A stretch of DNA of 64,000 bases from Phycisphaera sp. (GTDB lineage: Bacteria; Planctomycetota; Phycisphaerae; Phycisphaerales; Phycisphaeraceae): the NCBI GenBank assembly GCA_016125215.1, contig WGMF01000005.1, positions 62,001 to 126,000 of the forward strand, given 5' to 3'. Position numbers and translations under genes: made by a program. The notes beneath the pieces are model-generated. The model saw only the letters and a program-made list of their open reading frames with translations, was not told where the DNA came from and made no database searches. Below, one piece after another: positions 59,283 to 64,000 of the stretch; the stretch's first letter is position 1, and each line of letters begins with the position of its first letter.

Positions 59283-60362
59283 TCACCCGCCGGGGAACGG
59301 GATCGACTCGCCCGATGCGCGGTGGTAGGCCGCGACGATGGACGAGACCTGTTGCGAGGCGACGTGGCGTTGAGTGACCCAGGCTTTGGCGCTTTGGCCC
59401 AGGGCGGTGGCGCGCGGGCGGTCCTCGATGACGCGCAGCAAGGCTTTTGACCATTCCCGTGCGTCGGGCTGTTGGATGGTCCACGCGGTCTGGCCGTCCA
59501 CCAGGTAATCCAGCCAGGGGTCTTGTCGCGCGATGACGGGGATGCCCGACGCCATGGCCTGGAGTGTGACGCTGCGAGCTCGGCCCTGGGCCTGGGGGTG
59601 GACCAGCGCGTCGGCGCGCAGCAACAACTCGCGGTGGCCCAATCGGCGCGGGACCATGCTCACGTTGGTGAGCAGGCCGGCCCTCTCGGTGGCCTTCCAC
59701 AAGGTGTGCGTCTGGGCACCCTGGCTGTCCATGAAAAACTGTGTCTGCGGGTGTTTGTCGATGACCGCGCGCATCGCTTCGAGGAGGGCGGCGTATTCGG
59801 CGTCGGCCTGGCCCGAGCCGCTGACCACGATGCACACGGTCTGGCCTTCACCGACCGGGCGCCTGGACGGATCGACACCGTGTACCCCGATGGGTGCCAC
59901 GACCACAGGGGCCTGGTCGCCGACGCGGTCGCGCAGGGCGGTGCCGATCGGCTCGGTGGCCGCGATGAAAACCAATCCGAGTTCTTTCGCGTTGCCCCGC
60001 AACGCCCCGGCGAGTGGCAGGTCCATCACACTCGAAGAGGAGAGCACCGCGGGGGATTTGAGTTTGTGTGCCAGCGCGACCGCGCCCGGCCAGAGGCGCC
60101 CGTCCATCGCGTGGATGAGGTTGACATTCTGTTGTTCGAGCGCCGGGGCCAGCAATCCCAGCCGTCGCTTGCGCAGCCAGGGCAGGGCCGCGTCCCGCCA
60201 CGTGAGCCGGGCACCAAACGCGCTGACATCGTCGCCGACCGCGCCTTCGGGCAGGACCTGGACCGCCTCGACCTGTTCGTCCATGAGCCCGAGGACCAGG
60301 TGCTTGAACGCGGGCAGTTCCTCGTCGAGCCAGGCGGTGTTGGCAAGCAGGGCGACGCGCAT
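59283..60362 (-). CDS. GT-B glycosyltransferase (family 4-like)
   Basis: The product (359 residues from the ATG at 60362) has an N-terminal MRVALLANTAWLDEEL, then LIHAMDGRLWPGAVALAH, and a GT4-like C-terminal half. That half contains VVSGSGQADAEYAALLEAM, LLLRADALVHPQAQGRARSVTLQAMASGIPVIARQDP in outline (positions about 250-286), and a C-terminal helix. The usual E-x7-E pair is replaced by a Q- and S-containing variant (GRARSVTLQAMASG), so catalytic activity is less sure. It is divergent from prmC and upstream of panC. Confidence 0.75.
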   Translation of the reverse strand: MRVALLANTAWLDEELPAFKHLVLGLMDEQVEAVQVLPEGAVGDDVSAFGARLTWRDAALPWLRKRRLGLLAPALEQQNVNLIHAMDGRLWPGAVALAHKLKSPAVLSSSSVMDLPLAGALRGNAKELGLVFIAATEPIGTALRDRVGDQAPVVVAPIGVHGVDPSRRPVGEGQTVCIVVSGSGQADAEYAALLEAMRAVIDKHPQTQFFMDSQGAQTHTLWKATERAGLLTNVSMVPRRLGHRELLLRADALVHPQAQGRARSVTLQAMASGIPVIARQDPWLDYLVDGQTAWTIQQPDAREWSKALLRVIEDRPRATALGQSAKAWVTQRHVASQQVSSIVAAYHRASGESIPFPGG

Positions 60363-60455
60363 GGCCACCATGCTAACCCCCGACAAGCGGTTTTGTCATG
60401 ATTCGACGGCGGGCGGGTTACGGTCAAACGGGGCGGGCCTGTAAAATCGATTCCG

Positions 60456-61349
60456 ATGTCGGTCGGCCAACCCAAACACGACGGGCCTTGGACCACGCGC
60501 AGGTTGCTCGCGTGGACGACGGAGTATTTTGAACGCCGGGGCATCGACAGCCCGCGCCTCAGCGCCGAGATGCTCTTGGCGCACGTCTTGAGCGTGGGTC
60601 GGCTCAAGCTCTACACCGACCCGGATCGCCCCGCGACCGAGTTGGAACGGGCGGCCTTCCGCGACCTTGTTGAGCGGGCTGTCAACCACGAGCCTGTCGA
60701 TTACCTCGTCGGGCGCTGCCCGTTTTTCTCGATGATGCTGCGCGTGGACAAACGTGTGCTCATCCCACGCCCGAGCACGGAGACGCTTGTCGAGCACGTG
60801 ATTCAATACGCGCGGAGGACGCCGGGCTTTGCTTCGCCCTTGGTCGCGGACGTGTGTACCGGATCGGGCGCGATCGCGGTGGCGCTGGCCAAGAACATCC
60901 CCGACGCGCGCGTGATTGCCACGGACATCTCAACCGATGCGCTTGAGGTGGCGAAGATCAACGCACAGGAACAGGGCGTCTCCGAAAGGATCGACTTGCG
61001 GGGGGGCGACCTGCTCGGGCCACTGGGTCAGCAGCGGGTGAACTTGCTCGTGAGCAACCCGCCCTACATCAGCGACCGGGAATGGGAAGCGGTCGAGCCG
61101 AATGTCAAGGACTACGAGCCCACGGGGGCCTTGCGGGGCGGCGCGGACGGGTTGGATTTGCTGCGTGTGCTGATCCGTGACGGACACAAACACCTTGTTA
61201 GCCCGGGGCAACTGGTGCTCGAGTTCGCCGCTTCGCAGCGCGACGCGGTGGCGGCGCTGGCCGAGGAAGCGGGCTATCTGAACGTGCGCGTCTTGGCGGA
61301 TCACGAACGACTGCCGCGGGTGCTCGTGGCGGATGCGCCGGAGGGTTGA
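60456..61349 (+). CDS. prmC: Release factor glutamine methyltransferase
   Basis: The 297-residue protein has the helical N-terminal domain (DSPRLSAEMLLAHVL, VDYLVGRCPFF), IPRPSTETLVEHV, the SAM motif VADVCTGSGAIAVALAKN, and the catalytic VSNPPYISDREW. PrmC methylates the GGQ glutamine of RF1 and RF2. The ATG at 60456 is a normal start. No prfA gene is adjacent, unlike in many bacteria. Its stop codon abuts the first unit of a palindromic repeat. Confidence 0.94.
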   Translation: MSVGQPKHDGPWTTRRLLAWTTEYFERRGIDSPRLSAEMLLAHVLSVGRLKLYTDPDRPATELERAAFRDLVERAVNHEPVDYLVGRCPFFSMMLRVDKRVLIPRPSTETLVEHVIQYARRTPGFASPLVADVCTGSGAIAVALAKNIPDARVIATDISTDALEVAKINAQEQGVSERIDLRGGDLLGPLGQQRVNLLVSNPPYISDREWEAVEPNVKDYEPTGALRGGADGLDLLRVLIRDGHKHLVSPGQLVLEFAASQRDAVAALAEEAGYLNVRVLADHERLPRVLVADAPEG

Positions 61350-61559
61350 ACACAGAGGTCACAGAGGACACAGAGAGAAGACAGAGAAAACCATCCGCAG
61401 ATGACGCAGATTTTCAAGGCAGATCAATGCAAGATGGGGGTGGGGAACTTTTGGGTGACCACGTGTTGCCTGGCTGATCCAGTGGTTTGGATCCGCGTCA
61501 TCTGCGGATCGTTTTGGCTTGTCTCTTCTCTGCGTCTTTTGCGTTCTCCACGGTGAGAT
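61349..61559. repeat. Nested intergenic palindrome, CACAGAGG and GCAGATGAC arms
   Basis: The left side (61350-61411) iterates a 9-bp CACAGAGGN word three times, continues AGAAGACAGAGAAAACC, and then has ATCCGCAGATGACGCAGAT. The right side (61491-61555) is the reverse order. Its inner arm matches the left inner arm at 18 of 19 positions, and its outer arm (CTTCTCTGCGTC...GCGTTCTCC) is a degenerate complement. The left end overlaps the prmC stop codon. It fills the gap between prmC and the isomerase gene. Confidence 0.8.
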
Positions 61560-61622
61560 GTGCTATGCTTTGCCCACGTGGGCGGGAGGATGGTTCACCC
61601 AGAGACCGGGAAAGGATTCACC

Positions 61623-62408
61623 ATGACCAGTCAGATCGGCGCGCAGCTTTACACCATCCGTGACTTCATCAAGACCCCCGAGGACATTGCCAAAAGCCTG
61701 GCTCGCGTCCGCAAGATCGGGTACGAGGTCGTGCAGGTCAGCGCGATGGGCAAGATCGATGACCACGAGTTGGCCAAGATCCTCAAGAACGAGGGCCTGA
61801 CCGCCGGCCCGACGCACACAGGGCTGGACATGATGAAGGACACGCAGAGGTGCGTGGACTACCACAAAGCCATCGGATCAACCCACACCGCGATCGGCGG
61901 GTTCGGGTGGAAAGAGGGCACGGGCGTCGAGGAATGGGAAAAGTTCGCTGAGGAATACTCGGCCGTCGGCAAGACCCTCGCGCAGCACGGCATCCACATC
62001 GGCTACCACAACCACAGCCACGAGTGGGCGCCGTTTCCCGCGGGCAGCGCATACAAGAATCCCTACGAACTGCTGATGAAAAAACTCGACCCCTGCGTCT
62101 GGATGGAGGTCGACACCTACTGGGTCGCCCACGCCGGCGGCGACCCCGCGCAATACCTCGAAGACCTCGGCGCGATGCCCGGCAATCGCCTGCCCGCCAT
62201 CCACGTCAAGGACATGGCCATCACCCCCAAACGCGAACAGAAGATGTGCGAGGTCGGCTCGGGCAACCTCAACTGGGAACGCATCCTCGACGTCGCCCGC
62301 AAGGCCCACGTCAAGTGGTACCTCGTCGAACGCGACCACGGCGAACTCGACCCCTTCGACAGCCTCAAGATCAGCTTCGAGTTCCTGCGTTCACAGGGCT
62401 TGAAGTGA
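61623..62408 (+). CDS. Xylose-isomerase-like TIM-barrel sugar phosphate isomerase/epimerase
   Basis: The protein (261 residues from the ATG at 61623, preceded by GGAAAGGA) is an AP-endonuclease-2-type TIM barrel: IGAQLYTIRDFIKTPED, GYEVVQVSAMG, HIGYHNHSHEW, CVWMEVDTYWVAHAGGDP, and LPAIHVKDMA. The His, Glu and Asp residues at the barrel mouth suggest metal-dependent isomerisation, as in IolE- and IolI-like proteins. The substrate is unknown. Palindromic repeats lie on both sides. Frames upstream of 61623 lack conserved sequence. Confidence 0.88.
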   Translation: MTSQIGAQLYTIRDFIKTPEDIAKSLARVRKIGYEVVQVSAMGKIDDHELAKILKNEGLTAGPTHTGLDMMKDTQRCVDYHKAIGSTHTAIGGFGWKEGTGVEEWEKFAEEYSAVGKTLAQHGIHIGYHNHSHEWAPFPAGSAYKNPYELLMKKLDPCVWMEVDTYWVAHAGGDPAQYLEDLGAMPGNRLPAIHVKDMAITPKREQKMCEVGSGNLNWERILDVARKAHVKWYLVERDHGELDPFDSLKISFEFLRSQGLK

Positions 62409-62412
62409 GCAG

Positions 62413-62610
62413 TCAACCGCCAAGACGCCAAGGTCGCCAAGTCCGATCCAAGAATATTGACGGGATAACAAGATGGACCGGATCAACGGGATCAGCCGCA
62501 CTTGTCGGGTTGAACTGCATCACGGCTCTCTGGATTGATTCCTGTTCATCCTGCTGATCCTGTTATCGTGTCAAATCTCTCCTTGGCGTCCTTGGCGTCT
62601 TGGCGGTTGA
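62413..62610. repeat. Nested intergenic palindrome, GCCAAG arms with GATCCTG core
   Basis: The outer arms at 62413-62441 and 62582-62610 are reverse complements at 28 of 29 positions and each has three GCCAAG copies. The inner arms begin TTGAC at 62457 and end GTCAA at 62574; they iterate a 9-bp ACAGGATCA-like word (right side TGTTCATCCTGCTGATCCTG, 62543-62562) and pair with mismatches. This is the cleanest example of one word family inside another. It starts 5 bp after the isomerase stop and lies before rpsU. Confidence 0.88.
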
Positions 62611-62687
62611 TCCCGGATTTGCATCCCAACTCGCCTTCTGGCACAATACTCGGCCCGGTTTTTCGGGCAACAGGAGAGTTTTGTCCT

Positions 62688-62939
62688 ATGGCGATCCGAA
62701 TCAAAGCACGCAGTGGCGAGTCCGCGGAGCAGATGCTCCGGAGGTTTAAGAAGCTCTGTGAAAAAGAGGGCCTGACCAAGGACGTCAAACGCCGGGCGTA
62801 CTACGAAAAGCCCAGTGAAAAGCGCCGTCGCGCCTTCCGCAAGACCCTCAAGCGTGCCCAGCAGCAGGCCGACCTGGCCAAGGGCATCCTCCCGCCGCCC
62901 AAACTCAGCAAACGGCCCCCGCTCCGCAAGCCCCGGTAA
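62688..62939 (+). CDS. rpsU: 30S ribosomal protein bS21
   Basis: The 83-residue product has the bS21 pattern: a short beta start (AIRIKARSGESAEQML), RRFKKLCEKEGLTKDVKRRAYYEKPSEKRRR in outline (residues 18-48), then a basic helix. A tail KLSKRPPLRKPR extends it beyond E. coli bS21 (71 residues). The ATG at 62688 follows CAGGAG by 11 nt. A small hairpin, GCCCG/CGGGC (62653-62668), lies in the leader and could take part in regulation. bS21 helps choose the start region of messages. Confidence 0.92.
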   Translation: MAIRIKARSGESAEQMLRRFKKLCEKEGLTKDVKRRAYYEKPSEKRRRAFRKTLKRAQQQADLAKGILPPPKLSKRPPLRKPR

Positions 62940-63191
62940 ATCGCCTCCCGCCGCCGATCGGGTTGAACCCCCGTCGCGGACACCGGGCCGACCCCCCTTT
63001 CACGCCCCTTGAACCCCACACCCAGACTTTCACCCGTCGCCCGGTCTGCCTTCGATCCACAAGGCACATCGCGGTGGTCGGGTGCGCGCCGGGCTTGTGT
63101 GGACGGGAGCGTCAGGTGCGTTGGATAGAAAAACACTCTACACTCTTATCCCCGTAATCCCTGTAAAGCTCTTACATACTGGAGTCCATCT

Positions 63192-64000
63192 ATGAGGTCC
63201 TTCCGCGCCGCTGTCCCTGCCACGTTGGCCACGCTCGCATTTTTCGTCACGCCATTACTGGCTCTTGCCCAGACGCCCGACATCGAGTCGCTGGCCAACC
63301 AGGCCGCGGCCACTCACGCGGCTTACACCCTTCCGCCGGCCTACTGGCTCGCGCCGATCGGGGCCATCGCGGCGCTCATCATGGCGTTCGTCTTTTACCG
63401 TTCGGTCGTCAGCCACTCCGAGGGTGATGAGAACATGATCCGCATCGCCGCCGCCGTGCGCGAGGGGGCCTACGCTTACCTCTCCTCGCAACGCAAGGTC
63501 GTCGCGCTGGTCTTCGTCGTGCTCATGGCGATCCTCGCGCTGATGGGGTTTGTGCTCCACCTGCAGGACGAGCTGACGTTCGTCGGCGTGGGCATCGCGG
63601 GGTTCTTCTCGGGGTTGTGTGGTTTCTTCGGGATGAAGACCGCCACCGCCGCCTCCGCGCGAACGGCCGCCGCCGCCAAGGAATCGCTCAACAAGGGCCT
63701 GACCGTCGCCTTCCGCGCCGGGGCCGTCATGGGCCTGTGTGTCACCGGCTTTGCCACGCTCGACATCTCCGTGTGGTTCTACGTCCTCTCGCAATCGTTC
63801 GGGCAGCACTTCCCGACCCTCGTCGCGCTGACCACCGTCACGCTCTCGTTTGCGATGGGAGCGTCATTGCAAGCCCTCTTTGCCCGTGTGGGCGGCGGCA
63901 TCTACACCAAGGCCGCGGACGTCGGGGCTGACCTCGTCGGTAAAGTCGAAGCCGGCATCCCCGAAGACGACGCACGCAACCCCGCCACCATCGCGGACAA
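63192..64000 (+). CDS. hppA: Membrane-bound proton-translocating pyrophosphatase (partial)
   Basis: The frame begins at the ATG at 63192 and runs off the right edge with 269 codons. A signal-like start (ATLATLAFFVTPLLALAQ) is followed by membrane helices. The family sequence REGAYAYLSSQRKV is present, as is YTKAADVGADLVGKVEAGIP, followed by EDDARNPATIADN, part of the pyrophosphate-binding site. The enzyme couples PPi hydrolysis to H+ or Na+ pumping. The residues that decide K+ dependence and ion choice lie beyond the edge. The 252-bp gap upstream holds nothing I recognise. Confidence 0.95.
   Translation, partial: MRSFRAAVPATLATLAFFVTPLLALAQTPDIESLANQAAATHAAYTLPPAYWLAPIGAIAALIMAFVFYRSVVSHSEGDENMIRIAAAVREGAYAYLSSQRKVVALVFVVLMAILALMGFVLHLQDELTFVGVGIAGFFSGLCGFFGMKTATAASARTAAAAKESLNKGLTVAFRAGAVMGLCVTGFATLDISVWFYVLSQSFGQHFPTLVALTTVTLSFAMGASLQALFARVGGGIYTKAADVGADLVGKVEAGIPEDDARNPATIAD

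Overview
The window is GC-rich, densely coded bacterial chromosome with no rRNA, tRNA, phage or transposase gene that I could see. Several traits suggest a planctomycete, probably near the Phycisphaerae. These are a moxR-DUF58-BatA cluster, a fused SecD-SecF with a large insert, a type IV pilus-like cluster with a GspG-like pilin, a membrane pyrophosphatase and many intergenic palindromes. This placement is inference, because no rRNA or marker phylogeny was possible.

Layout. Positions 1-4.3 kb (minus): MoxR ATPase, DUF58 protein and a BatA-like protein cut by the left edge. 4.4-6.9 kb (minus): aquaporin-family channel and GMC oxidoreductase. 7.2-8.0 kb (minus): ECF sigma factor and zinc-finger anti-sigma candidate. 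8.3-11.9 kb (plus): GH63/MGH1-like glucosidase overlapping a glucose-dehydrogenase-like SDR. 12-14 kb: PHP phosphoesterase and WYL regulator. 14-18 kb (minus): rsmA, a glycosyltransferase, a BshC-like unknown and the NAD(P)HX dehydratase. 18-25.5 kb (plus): mutL, tgt, yajC, secDF. 25.6-27.3 kb (minus): rsmJ and an RNase Z-like hydrolase. 27.6-30.7 kb (plus): a four-PAS kinase and a FixJ-like regulator. 30.7-37.4 kb: a surface-polysaccharide island (NeuB-family synthase, flippase, four glycosyltransferases). 37.4-42.6 kb: ruvC and a type II topoisomerase A-B pair.

42.7-58.0 kb (minus) is a 15-gene pilus/secretion cluster: pilin, small membrane protein, second pseudopilin, PilM, PilN, PilO, PilP-like protein, secretin, TPR lipoprotein, sensor kinase, receiver, HD-GYP protein, STAS protein, PilB and PilC. 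The regulators lie between the envelope proteins and the motor, which suggests local cyclic-di-GMP and phosphorelay control of the machine. 58.3-64 kb carries panC, a glycosyltransferase, prmC, a TIM-barrel isomerase, rpsU and the start of hppA.

The most unusual signal is non-coding. Six intergenic loci (3.1, 6.9, 18.0, 37.9, 61.4 and 62.4 kb) hold long imperfect palindromes. Their arms are iterations of 8-10 bp words (GCAGATGNAC, GCCAAGGAC, CACAGAGGN, GATCCTGTT). In several loci a palindrome of one word family sits inside a palindrome of another. The arms abut or overlap start and stop codons. Two perfect hairpin elements (20.0 and 42.6 kb), two orphan word arrays and a candidate structured RNA at 27.4 kb add to this. 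I know no function for the nested elements.
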